Positions 15,701 to 23,500 of a stretch of 25,379 nt of DNA are shown here, in pieces. The stretch's first letter is position 1; every line of letters begins with the position of its first letter. Source of the stretch: a virus; IMG/VR virus record IMGVR_UViG_3300017598_000079, positions 1-25,379 of that record, one strand, 5' to 3'. The notes beneath the pieces were generated by a model. That model did not search any database. It saw only the letters and a list, made by a program, of their open reading frames with translations, and was not told where the DNA came from. A program made the position numbers and the translations under genes.

Positions 15701-16158
15701 TGGAAATGATAGAAGCTCAACTGGATTCAGGTACAGCCTTAACAACTCCTATAACATACCATGACAAAGTAATAGAAGTAGCTGTAGGTGAGCCAGTAGA
15801 TACAGCAGAGTTTAATTATCCTGATACAGTGTTAGATGTGCTTAGAGTTGAAGAGGTTAGAAGCAAGAATCAATGTACAGCATGGGTAGCTGTAGACGCT
15901 ACTACAACTCCAGTAACATTAAGAGATGGTTTTAATCACAGTGATGTTGTATCCATGTCAACTGGTGTGTTTAGGTTTTATTTTGAATCCAGAATGGATA
16001 ATACTAATTATGTAGCAATGGGTTCATCAAGCGTTTCTAATTTTATCATGGTGGACAATAAAACACTTGATTATGTAGAGATTAGTGATAAAAATTACAA
16101 TGGAACCTTACATGCTGATAGACTCAAAGGGATAGCTATTATTGGAGGAAAAGAATAA
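12748..16158 (+). CDS. Tail fibre with two discoidin-like domains
   Basis: An 1136-residue host-recognition fibre, expected to attach as trimers near the nozzle. Residues 1-115 resemble the T7 gp17 tail-binding region (FIIRSSNYARPYCYYYD; ILFFDTPLSGSTIWTEV). Residues about 117-175 are an Ala/Ser/Glu coiled-coil shaft with repeats of SETNAAASETAA type. Two related beta-rich domains of F5/8-type C (galactose-binding-like) appearance lie at about 256-415 and 835-990. The middle part (about 420-830) and the end, after 990, are unknown beta-rich regions and probably include the receptor-binding tip. From about base 13,510 to the end, CpG dinucleotides become many times more frequent than anywhere else in the window, pointing to acquisition of the distal part from elsewhere. 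AAGGAG precedes the start. Confidence 0.85.
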   Translation: MISKKKFSADGSVKRFLSDFIIRSSNYARPYCYYYDNTLNPDGSEDVLQDVGSDWSFPDNLYKRGSDGPKSEDLVTVTSWQIVDNSILFFDTPLSGSTIWTEVATTSEEFGETLTAPSVERAEAAADSAADSATAARVSETNAAASETAAGISETNASASETAAEEWAVASEAASDGTNLASIPTSNALAGTTALTNTVNTLVFDAITYTGTGASNDIVTGMESCDLTASDNGNGIKHDRAAGDCIIKDDSGGGYAADGSLNTSTTDAVPTMTSNTSPSGIAFGSNHNDGDASNYKAFDGSVSSLYRANVNNNQYCGYVHETPVAINKFTVSSLLNQSARAAKDFKLQASNNTTTGHDGDWTDLVSITGETSWSSSGEVRTFTLVNDTEYKAHRIYIVSNNGDSTYIDIPEIEFIEALSAGEAIESGDIKLDVPLSMVHIKDRDAAHQHFRYNGMQGATKYLSTDSTNIEYTEVQGLTSFNSDGFTVGTNVANNGSGDDYIAYQTIYTHLQWGLTNHGKRYVVAYNPKTNEVLPMWIGSGLAGHKIPSPVGVALDYIEVKNLDDGTNHWNVFYGDKDKKLILNLTNTAVDATKWNNTAPTVNDFTLGADDDVNTSNNTHVGYGKAKSETWTIVPYTGTGVAGNFVETKDVNGVARKPRRVVVRRVDSTGDWAIHDTERDTSTGNDKVLYYNYSNAEDENTLFSIDILSSGFILKNTHAYWNASGGQYIALVYFDSNSDGGGSYDDLASDTTQVNIDDRQTMFTKGFVEGKAYNTAEYNTGTETITPNGGWLEGNNYLYKVEGGDWFATLDEPNFGSIAYGHSLVGGKWVDYDYVADGSTNTSVEDSVPTMTSDTAPSGLVTYSTYSGGSAWSCFKDANGEVLYTATSNVRLGYGRDEATVSNKYSLTAFTSANRAFKDWKYQGSNDTTDGSDGTWDDLDTVTGETSWGSYEKRTFTCTNGTAYKHYRVLVSANNGDGTYMQMAQMEMIEAQLDSGTALTTPITYHDKVIEVAVGEPVDTAEFNYPDTVLDVLRVEEVRSKNQCTAWVAVDATTTPVTLRDGFNHSDVVSMSTGVFRFYFESRMDNTNYVAMGSSSVSNFIMVDNKTLDYVEISDKNYNGTLHADRLKGIAIIGGKE
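13513..13998 (+). repeat. Fibre internal repeat, copy 1 (discoidin-like domain)
   Basis: Encodes fibre residues about 256-417. It opens ADGSLNTSTTDAVPTMTS, contains SARAAKDFKLQASNNTTTG and TGETSWSSSGEVRTFTL, and closes with VSNNGDSTYIDIPEIEFIEA. The order of these blocks and their spacing match copy 2 closely. The pattern is that of F5/8-type C carbohydrate-binding domains. Confidence 0.7.
15250..15717 (+). repeat. Fibre internal repeat, copy 2 (discoidin-like domain)
   Basis: Encodes fibre residues about 835-990. It opens ADGSTNTSVEDSVPTMTS, contains NRAFKDWKYQGSNDTTDG and TGETSWGSYEKRTFTCT, and closes with SANNGDGTYMQMAQMEMIEA, block for block the same as copy 1 with diverged residues between. 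The DNA is no longer nearly identical, so the duplication is old or the two copies came from separate sources. Confidence 0.7.
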
Positions 16159-16616
16159 TGGGATACGGAAAAAGAAACACAGATGGCACTTTAAGTAGTG
16201 CCTCTAAACAACATGAGGGCTTTGTAGAGTTAAGTAACTTTGAGAACAATGGACAAGATGAGTTTTACCTAGAAGCTGATGAAAATGGTTTCTATGCTAG
16301 GGATGAAGTTGCTCTACATAGTAAGTTTGTAATAGATACTGTTGCAGAAGGTGTAGCAGTTATTGAAGAACATATACAAGAACAAATAGATAACTATAAT
16401 TTAACTAATGGTGTACTCTTTGCAGATGTACATGCTTGTGCTAACTATAAGGACACAGCAGGATATATACATAAGGAGTTCTGTGCAGACATATGGGACT
16501 TTAATGTAGCAACATGGGAAGCAGGTAGAACCTTACAAGCTGGTATTATAGATGCAATCCCTCCTGCACCTACTAAGGCAGAGTTTAAGGCTCTACTACC
16601 TGTATGGGGTGCATAA
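16158..16616 (+). CDS. Fibre-associated hypothetical protein (152 aa)
   Basis: Starts at the TAATG overlap with the tail fibre stop, with TTGGAGGAA as SD, so the two are translationally coupled. The 152 residues begin MGYGKRNTDGTLSSASKQH, contain an acidic central part (FYLEADENGFYARDEVALHS) and helices (IEEHIQEQIDNYNLTNG), and end in a proline-rich IPPAPTKAEFKALLPVWGA. There is no membrane segment or recognised domain. A gene directly after the receptor fibre is often a fibre chaperone, tip or assembly protein; that is inferred from position. Its start lies at the right edge of the CpG-richer fibre segment (one CpG at 16166), so it may have moved with the fibre. Confidence 0.6.
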   Translation: MGYGKRNTDGTLSSASKQHEGFVELSNFENNGQDEFYLEADENGFYARDEVALHSKFVIDTVAEGVAVIEEHIQEQIDNYNLTNGVLFADVHACANYKDTAGYIHKEFCADIWDFNVATWEAGRTLQAGIIDAIPPAPTKAEFKALLPVWGA

Positions 16617-16617
16617 C

Positions 16618-16821
16618 ATGAAGTGGAATAAAGGATACTGTACAGGATGGTGGGATACTTATTTAGGTATATACATAGGTGACTGTTGTAAACAACATGA
16701 TAACAATTGTGGTACTAGTAACTTCTTCAAATGTTTAGTAGGTAAGCTTGGGTATTTCCATGCAAGTTACATAACATTAGGAGGGGCTATAGGATGCCTT
16801 GTAAGGTACTTTAAAGTCTAA
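16618..16821 (+). CDS. Small cysteine-rich protein, phospholipase-A2-like motif
   Basis: A 67-residue protein with six cysteines (C8, C23, C24, C31, C39, C60). The core GDCCKQHDNNC resembles the catalytic CC-x2-HD-x-C of phospholipase A2, with one extra residue before the last cysteine. The segment after it (SNFFKCLVGKL, then a Gly-rich stretch and LVRYFKV) loosely matches the helix and tail of small phage PLA2-like proteins, but the usual second Asp appears as Asn35. So a PLA2-like fold with H27/D28 is plausible and activity doubtful. A longer frame begins inside the upstream gene; the ATG at 16618, with GGGGT before it, is preferred. It follows the fibre genes. Confidence 0.45.
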   Translation: MKWNKGYCTGWWDTYLGIYIGDCCKQHDNNCGTSNFFKCLVGKLGYFHASYITLGGAIGCLVRYFKV

Positions 16822-16915
16822 GGTATAGTAAGGCATAGGTTAATACTAGTTAGAGTCTTCTAGGGTACTTAAAATGACCCTGAAGGCTATATAGTAATAT
16901 TAAGGAGAGAGTAAT
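16822..16915 (+). other. Short gene-free gap with small hairpin
   Basis: These 94 bases contain no frame. AGGGT at 16862-16866 pairs with ACCCT at 16877-16881 around a ten-base loop. ATGCCTT (16794-16800, in the preceding gene) is inverted as AAGGCAT at 16830-16836. No U-run follows either. A very strong SD, AAGGAGAGAG, ends the gap and serves the gene at 16916. A promoter may lie here but no motif is convincing. Confidence 0.3.
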
Positions 16916-17266
16916 ATGAAGAGAGTAGAAACAATAGAAGAGATGTTAATAGAACACTTGCCAGGTAGGTACAAGGATACATTAGCTTGTTATGAGATGT
17001 GGAAGCATGAAGATTGGGAAGAGAGTGATGAAGGTGGGCTTAAAGGTTTTATCTCTTACTTCTACTTAGACTTCAAATATGATATGATTATAACAGCTTC
17101 TAGGGATGATGTATTTAGTAAGACTCAATGGAGAATACTAAGAGATACAATAAAGAATAGAAGTAAACCTATTAGGATACAGAGTGACCCTAACAAACCA
17201 GCACTACATAAAGGGGCTGCTAGATTAGGAGGAAGGTTTATAGAAGATGAGATATATTTTGATTAA
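16916..17266 (+). CDS. T7 gp13-like internal/assembly protein, GNAT-like
   Basis: A 116-residue protein in the slot of T7 gp13 (138 aa), before the gp14-like gene. It begins MKRVETIEEMLIEHLPGRYK. The C-terminal part, SDPNKPALHKGAARLGGRFI followed by EDEIYFD, parallels the end of T7 gp13 (NTSHIRFLKTIGAVF) and the last strand and helix of GNAT acetyltransferases. No intact acetyl-CoA loop is obvious, so an enzymatic role is doubtful. T7 gp13 is needed for correct virion morphogenesis. AAGGAGAGAG upstream is a strong SD. The call rests on gene order plus this C-terminal resemblance. Confidence 0.55.
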   Translation: MKRVETIEEMLIEHLPGRYKDTLACYEMWKHEDWEESDEGGLKGFISYFYLDFKYDMIITASRDDVFSKTQWRILRDTIKNRSKPIRIQSDPNKPALHKGAARLGGRFIEDEIYFD

Positions 17267-17279
17267 AGGAGACAAGTAA

Positions 17280-17855
17280 ATGGCAGTACCTATTATTATA
17301 GCAATGGCAGCTATTAGTATGATTAGTTCAATTCAAGGCCAAGCAGCAGCAGCTAGAGAAGCTGATAGAAAAAGGTCTGCTGAGATAGCAGGGGCTAAGA
17401 CAGGGTTTCTTGCTACTCAGAGTTCTGTAAACATAATGAAAAGAGCTAATAGAGAGTCTTCTTTTAATGCTATCAATGAGGCTCTAAGAGCAGGAGCAGA
17501 ACAGGATAGGATAGTTAAAGCAGAGATAGAAGTAGCAGGTAGTAAGTTAAAGGCTTCTTCTGAGGGGCTTACTTCAGGGAGGTCTGTAGGAAGACAAGCA
17601 GTTAGTCTGTATGTACAAGGAAATAAAGCAGTACAACAAAGTAAGAGTCAGACTGCTAGTGTAATTAACCAAATAACAGACCAACAAGACAGTATGACAA
17701 ATGAGTTGAATAATAGGTTATTAACTTCATATCAACAAATGACAGCAGTACTTACTACACCAGGAAATATATATCAAGGTAATAATGGTGAGGTACTAAG
17801 TGCTGGTGTACAAGGGGCTTCTTCAGGAGTCTCTCTAAGCAGTGCAATTAAATAA
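17280..17855 (+). CDS. Internal virion protein B, T7 gp14-like
   Basis: A 191-residue protein matching T7 gp14 in length (196), order and pattern. The N-terminus is a hydrophobic helix (AVPIIIAMAAISMISSIQGQ) followed by AAAAREADRKRS, and the rest is Ala/Gln/Ser-rich helix (NAINEALRAGAEQDRIVKAE, VNIMKRANRE). In T7 this protein leaves the capsid first and sits in the outer membrane as part of the DNA-ejection channel. AAAGGAGACAAG precedes the ATG. The gp15-like gene follows eleven bases later, as in T7. Confidence 0.87.
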   Translation: MAVPIIIAMAAISMISSIQGQAAAAREADRKRSAEIAGAKTGFLATQSSVNIMKRANRESSFNAINEALRAGAEQDRIVKAEIEVAGSKLKASSEGLTSGRSVGRQAVSLYVQGNKAVQQSKSQTASVINQITDQQDSMTNELNNRLLTSYQQMTAVLTTPGNIYQGNNGEVLSAGVQGASSGVSLSSAIK

Positions 17856-17866
17856 GGAGAACTAAT

Positions 17867-20536
17867 ATGGCTAATGAAGCAATAAGATTATTTGGAGCTA
17901 ATGTAAATGAAGTTAATATTAGTACACAAGGACAGCAAGTAGCTCAAAGAGAGATGCAGAGAAATGATAATAACTTCTTTGACTTTGGTAAAGCTACTAG
18001 AGAAGTAGCACAAGTAAGTACTCAAATAGTAAATGCACAGAAGACTGTAGAGGCTGACAAAGCTAAACAAGATTACTTAGGTATGATTATGTCTGAGGGT
18101 TATAGAGATGCTTCTAGTGCTCTTAAGGCAGAGATGTTTGAGGGAATATACTCTGGACTAGGAGAACAATCAGATGCATATAAGGACTCTTTTATTTCTT
18201 ATTCATCAGGAGAGTACACAACTCAATATGATGCTAGAGGAGTAGAAGAAGATAATGCTCTCTACAATGCAGCAGGGGCGGCTAAGAAGGCATGGGACCA
18301 AGAGACAATAGAGGACTTATCAGACCCAGAGATTAATGAAGAACTTACTACTACTAATATAGCATCAGGTAAAGGATATGCAGACTTTGTAAATGAGTAT
18401 GTAGCAAACAATCCTAGACTAGATAAAGTAGTAGTAGGCAGGTCTTTAATGTCTGATGCATACTCTGAGATGTTATTAAATGTAGCTAATGCTCCTGCAA
18501 CTGAAGAAGGGTTAGCTAAAGCAATGGCTAATGTACAGGATATAAAAGAACCTTTAATGTCTCCTCAATTCCTAACTACTAAACAGAAACAAGGACAAGC
18601 ATATGTTAATTCTTTAGAAGTACAGTTAGGTAAAGTAGTAAAGGCTAAACAAGGTGAGATTAAACAAGGGTACTATGCACAGAGAGCTAATGCAGTTAAG
18701 TCTGGTAATAGAGTACCACCTGCTGATATAGAGAAAGCTATAGATGCTACTTCTAAGGATGTATTTGTAGCTACTAAAGAGAAGCTTAAGTATATGAAAC
18801 AATATAATGAGGTTACAGAATCAGATGCTTATAATGCTGAGTATGTACCTGGTGATAGACCTGGAATACTTCCTGACAATAAGACTCTTAAGGAAGCAAG
18901 ACAGAAAGAAGTGACAGGGGCTTTATACAATGCTTTTGTATCTAATGACTTTGAGGAGTTTACTAGAATAGCAGATAATGAGAGTGATATGATAGCAGAT
19001 ATGGGTAAAGGGATACTTACTCAGTTTAATAAGGCTAATACAGTAGAAGATATTACTGCTATTAATACTAGACTTAACCATATAAACTCTACTAACAAAG
19101 GCCCTACTATACTAAGACAAATGTTCTCAGATGATGAGTATGTTAGGATGGTAGCTATTAATAATCTATCTGAATTTGGTAGTGATAAGGACTTAATATC
19201 TATTAGAAATTCTGTAGACAGGTTCCAAGCTAATACACAAGCAATGAAACTGCCTCCTTCTGATAATGCTAATATATATGAGTATGCTAATAAGTTAGGG
19301 TCTCAAGGACAGAAGTACTTATCTATTGTAGAGTCTCTTAAGAATATTAGTGGTCAGTTAGCCTTAGATGAGTATAAGAATGTAGCTGAGAAGTTAATGG
19401 ACCAAGTACAACCTAATAGTGACCTTGGTGGAGCTAAAGAAGATGTATCTATGAGTTCAAGACCTGAAGCTGTTAATGATGAGAAGTTCTTAGAGACTAT
19501 GAATACAGAAGTAGTAAAAGGTAATAATAATGTAATATATATGAAAGATACTAAAGGTAATACTTCTGCTATAGTTAGAGATGACTTAGGAGGTACTGTT
19601 ACTATACAGAATCTTACTCCTTACTTAGAAGAGAATGAAGAACAAGAACTAATAGATGTTAAACAAGCAAGTATAGTAGAAGAGGAAAGTATTACTAGTG
19701 ACCCTATAGTAGGGGCTAAGGTAGCTACTAGAGCCTTTATTAGAGATACTATAGATAATGCAGGAGGTTTTGTTATGGCTACTCCTGAGGTACTAGGGGA
19801 CTTAGTCAGTAATATGACTAGTAGATTAGTAGAGCATATGAAGGATAGTATACCTGATTACCAAAGAGAACTAATAGGTATGGACACTAAAGATGAAGAA
19901 GCTTCTAAGGAACTAGCAAGAACCCTTATAGAGAATGAGATGGAGTTTATAGCTGAAGTTAATAATATAGGAGACTCAGCATCTAATAATAATACACTAG
20001 ATTCTGTACACCAAGTAGGAGTAGACTTTGCTAAACAAAATGCAGCTATGACTATGAGGAAAGCCTTAGAGATTAAGAAAGAAGTAGGTAAGCAACAGCC
20101 TGTTAGAGATGTATTAAAGCATCTTAAAAGAAGAGAAGGTGAGAGATTAGAAGTATATAATGATTCATTAGGTAATCCTACAGCAGGAGTTGGACATTTA
20201 CTTACTGCTAGTGAGAAGACTAAATATCCTGTAGGTACTAAGATACCTCAGAAACAAGTAGATGCTTGGTTAAAGCAAGACACTAAGAAAGCTATTAAAG
20301 CAGCAGAGGACCAAGCTAAAGAGTTTAAAATTAAATCTGAAGACTTTACTAATGCTCTAGTATCTGTAAACTTTCAATTAGGTACAGGGTGGACCTCTAA
20401 GTTCCCTAAAGCAGTTAAAGCTTTAAAAGAAGGTAAATGGAAGAAAGCTGTAGAAGAGATTAAAGATAGTAGATGGTATAAACAGACACCTGTTAGGGTA
20501 GAAGATTTTGAGGATGCTATTAATAGATTAGGATAA
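17867..20536 (+). CDS. Internal virion protein C, T7 gp15-like, with C-terminal GH24 lysozyme
   Basis: An 889-residue core protein, longer than T7 gp15 (747). Residues 1 to about 745 are helical and have the expected position of gp15, which forms the periplasmic part of the ejection channel. Residues about 750-889 are a T4-lysozyme-type (GH24) domain: REGERLEVYND holds E757 and D766, T772 lies in NPTAGVGHLLT, and the E-9-D-6-T spacing equals T4 E11/D20/T26. FTNALVSVNFQLGTG and SRWYKQTPVR also match T4 lysozyme. The domain would cut peptidoglycan during DNA entry. In T7 the cell-wall enzyme is instead a transglycosylase at the N-terminus of gp16. No frameshift separates the parts. Confidence 0.88.
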   Translation: MANEAIRLFGANVNEVNISTQGQQVAQREMQRNDNNFFDFGKATREVAQVSTQIVNAQKTVEADKAKQDYLGMIMSEGYRDASSALKAEMFEGIYSGLGEQSDAYKDSFISYSSGEYTTQYDARGVEEDNALYNAAGAAKKAWDQETIEDLSDPEINEELTTTNIASGKGYADFVNEYVANNPRLDKVVVGRSLMSDAYSEMLLNVANAPATEEGLAKAMANVQDIKEPLMSPQFLTTKQKQGQAYVNSLEVQLGKVVKAKQGEIKQGYYAQRANAVKSGNRVPPADIEKAIDATSKDVFVATKEKLKYMKQYNEVTESDAYNAEYVPGDRPGILPDNKTLKEARQKEVTGALYNAFVSNDFEEFTRIADNESDMIADMGKGILTQFNKANTVEDITAINTRLNHINSTNKGPTILRQMFSDDEYVRMVAINNLSEFGSDKDLISIRNSVDRFQANTQAMKLPPSDNANIYEYANKLGSQGQKYLSIVESLKNISGQLALDEYKNVAEKLMDQVQPNSDLGGAKEDVSMSSRPEAVNDEKFLETMNTEVVKGNNNVIYMKDTKGNTSAIVRDDLGGTVTIQNLTPYLEENEEQELIDVKQASIVEEESITSDPIVGAKVATRAFIRDTIDNAGGFVMATPEVLGDLVSNMTSRLVEHMKDSIPDYQRELIGMDTKDEEASKELARTLIENEMEFIAEVNNIGDSASNNNTLDSVHQVGVDFAKQNAAMTMRKALEIKKEVGKQQPVRDVLKHLKRREGERLEVYNDSLGNPTAGVGHLLTASEKTKYPVGTKIPQKQVDAWLKQDTKKAIKAAEDQAKEFKIKSEDFTNALVSVNFQLGTGWTSKFPKAVKALKEGKWKKAVEEIKDSRWYKQTPVRVEDFEDAINRLG

Positions 20537-20547
20537 GGAGGAAGGAT

Positions 20548-23500
20548 ATGGCAGAACAAGGACAGAGAGAGAGCACAGCAGTAGATTATTGGGTAACACA
20601 GAATCCTTCAGGGATGGCATATCACTATCCAGAGACTAAGTTTGAACCTACTAATGATATTAGAGGTATACTAGATACTGAAGATGTAGAGTTTAAAACA
20701 TACTTTGACTCTTCAGATACACAAAATAAGAGAGCTATGTTAGGTGCTAATAATACAGCAGATGCAATAAAGATAGCTCAAAGAAGAGAAGTCTTTAATG
20801 AAGCTGAGAGAGCAATAGACCAAGATGGTATAATCACTCAGATAGGTATGAGTATTGTTCCTGCTGTAGCTAGTCCTACAAGTTTACTTCCATTTGGGGT
20901 AGTCTTTAAAGGGGCTCAAGTAGCTAAGACTACTAACAGACTTACTTCAGGTTTAGTAGGAGTAGGTGCTGGTGGTGTTACAGGTGCAGGAGCTAATATA
21001 GCAGATGAAGCCTTATTTGATTTACAAGGGATGCCTACTAACTATGTAGGTGCAGGAGCTATAGGATTTATGTTTGGAGGAGGTTTAGGCTTCTTAGGAG
21101 GTGTCCTATCAGGCCCTAATGCTAAGAATGTAGCTAACTCTATAGACCCTAAGAATGACTCATATACTAGAGATTACCAACAAGACCCTTATATAAAGGT
21201 AGAGATGGATGAGAATGGTGTACCTAAGTTACAAGATATAGGACAGATGGAGAAGTCATTTACTGATAAGCTTCCTCTTATAGGGGGATGGTTAAGAAGT
21301 GATGTACATACTGTATACCAATCTGATAGTCCTTTACTAAGAGGATGGATGGGTAGAATAGCATCTGCTACTACTTCTCTTAAAGACTCAGCAGGTAATG
21401 TAATGCCTATACTTAAGACAGGTGTAGATATTAAAAGAGAAACTAAAGGAGTACATAATGTACTTACTAGAGAAGTTAATGATGTATATGCTGAGGCTAG
21501 AACTAAAGGGTACTCAAATGACCTAGAAACATTCAATAAGGATGTATGGGGTGTGTATATGGAAGCACTCAATCAACAGAGAGCAGATGCAGCTATGTTT
21601 GCTAATCAGAAGACAGCAGGTATGCCAACAGGTACAAAGAAAGTAAGTACTATAGATTACCTTAATGATATACCAGGTGCATCAGGTGAAGGTGTTGGAC
21701 CAGTAAGAGATAGAAACTTTATAGCTAAAGGGAATAAACAGGTTGATGACCCTGATTTTACTCCTAGAAAAAGAACTGGTGGATTATTAGATGAATTATT
21801 AGATGATTTAGATGTACCTGATGTACCTGAAAAGGTATGGGTTAAACAAACACCAGAAGAAAAAGCAGCAACACAGATAGCTCTTGATAAAGAAAAGGAT
21901 GCTTTTGATACATCTATTAAAACTGAAGGCATGAAAGAACCTGTAATAGTAGGATATGAAGAAGGTAAGCTTGTAATACTAGAAGGTAACCACAGAATAT
22001 CTGCTGCTAATAGAATTGGAATGGATGATGTTCCTCTTGTATACACAGATAAAGTGCCTGATGATATGAAGTTTAAAGAAACTGCTAAAGGTATTACTGA
22101 TGCTGAGAGAAATGCTCTACTAAAAGCTAATAGAGATGCTATGGATGAGTACTACAATACTAGAAGTATAGAGTTTAAAGGGGAACCTTCTCTTAATAAA
22201 GCAGCAGAGTCTTATAGAAAATACTTCCAAGATATGTTAGATAGAAGTCAGAAGTCAGGGATAAAAGAACTACAAGGAATGAACCCTAATAGACTATATG
22301 CTCCTAGAACATACAACTATAAAGCTATTAAAGATGGTAGTGTACCTCAAGAGAAAGTGTACTCTGAAGTTAGAGAAGGTTTAGCTAATGATGTTAGAAA
22401 TGCAGGTATGACTAAGGAAGAATTAGAAGTAGCTACTAAAGATATTGTTAATAAACTTAATGAGAGTGCTTTTGACTTGAATAACTTAACTACTTCTTAT
22501 ATGGTTAAGGACCTACCATTCAGTACACACCTTAAGAGTAAGAAGCTATACCTTAATGAGTCTTTTATGCCTAATGTGGTTAAGAGTAACTTTGAAGAAG
22601 TAACAGGAGCTTATCACTATAAGATGTCAGGCAGACAATCTACACAGTATGCTTTTGGTACTGATAACTTAGATGAAGTAATGAAGATGGTTAGAGAAGA
22701 ACACCTATCAAAAGGGGTGATGAGTAATGAGCAAGAGATACAAGCATTTGAGAGGACTGTTAGAGATTTAATGGGAGACTTAAGAATGAATCAATTAGCT
22801 GATACTCCTTCTTGGTCTTTTACTAGGAACTTAACTTCTTTTAACTCAGCTAGACTAGGTGGGGGCTTTGGAGGTAATCAATTTATAGAGCTAGCTTCTA
22901 GTATTATGTTTAATGGTACTAAGGCACTACTATCTGGTAGAATGTTTACATCCCTAAAGAATACTAAAGAGTTACTATATACAAAAGGTAAGACTGATGA
23001 TTTTGCTAACTATTTAATAGGTAGTGGGTATATGGAAGATGCATTACATACTAGTAGGATTAATAGATATGCTGATACTGAGTCTGGGTTTAATTCAGGA
23101 GTTGTAGAGAATAAGCTTAACTGGATTAATGATAAGCTAATGAAGTATAATGGTATGAGGTATTTTATGGGAGTAATGGAAGACTATACTGGGGCCGCTG
23201 TAGTTACACAACTAAAAGCAGGTAAAGTAGACCCTAAGATGTTAGCTAGATGGGGAATGACTGAAGCAGATGGTAAGACACTACAAGGTAAGCTAAAAGA
23301 TATTACTTTAGATGAAGGTTGGAACTTAGAAGGACTATCCCTTAAAGAAAGAGACCAATTACAGTTAGCTATATCAAGAGGTATTGCTGAAGTAGTAGTA
23401 CAAGGTGATAGTATACACTTACCAGCTTGGATGAAAGCACCAGGACAATTTACTAAAGTATTAACTCAGTTTATGAGATTCCCTCTTATAGCACAGGAAA

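Noticed and set aside
16552-16821. 89-codon version of the cysteine-rich protein starting inside the previous gene
   Set aside because: It would overlap the preceding gene by 65 bases; the ATG at 16618 lies two bases after that gene's stop and gives a compact protein starting just before the first cysteine.
16794-16836. ATGCCTT/AAGGCAT inverted repeat as terminator
   Set aside because: The loop is about 30 bases, one arm is in coding sequence and no U-run follows.
21189-22046. Antisense frames of 127 and 129 codons opposite the gp16-like gene
   Set aside because: Serine- and leucine-rich translations typical of shadows; the + strand frame is a continuous recognised gene.
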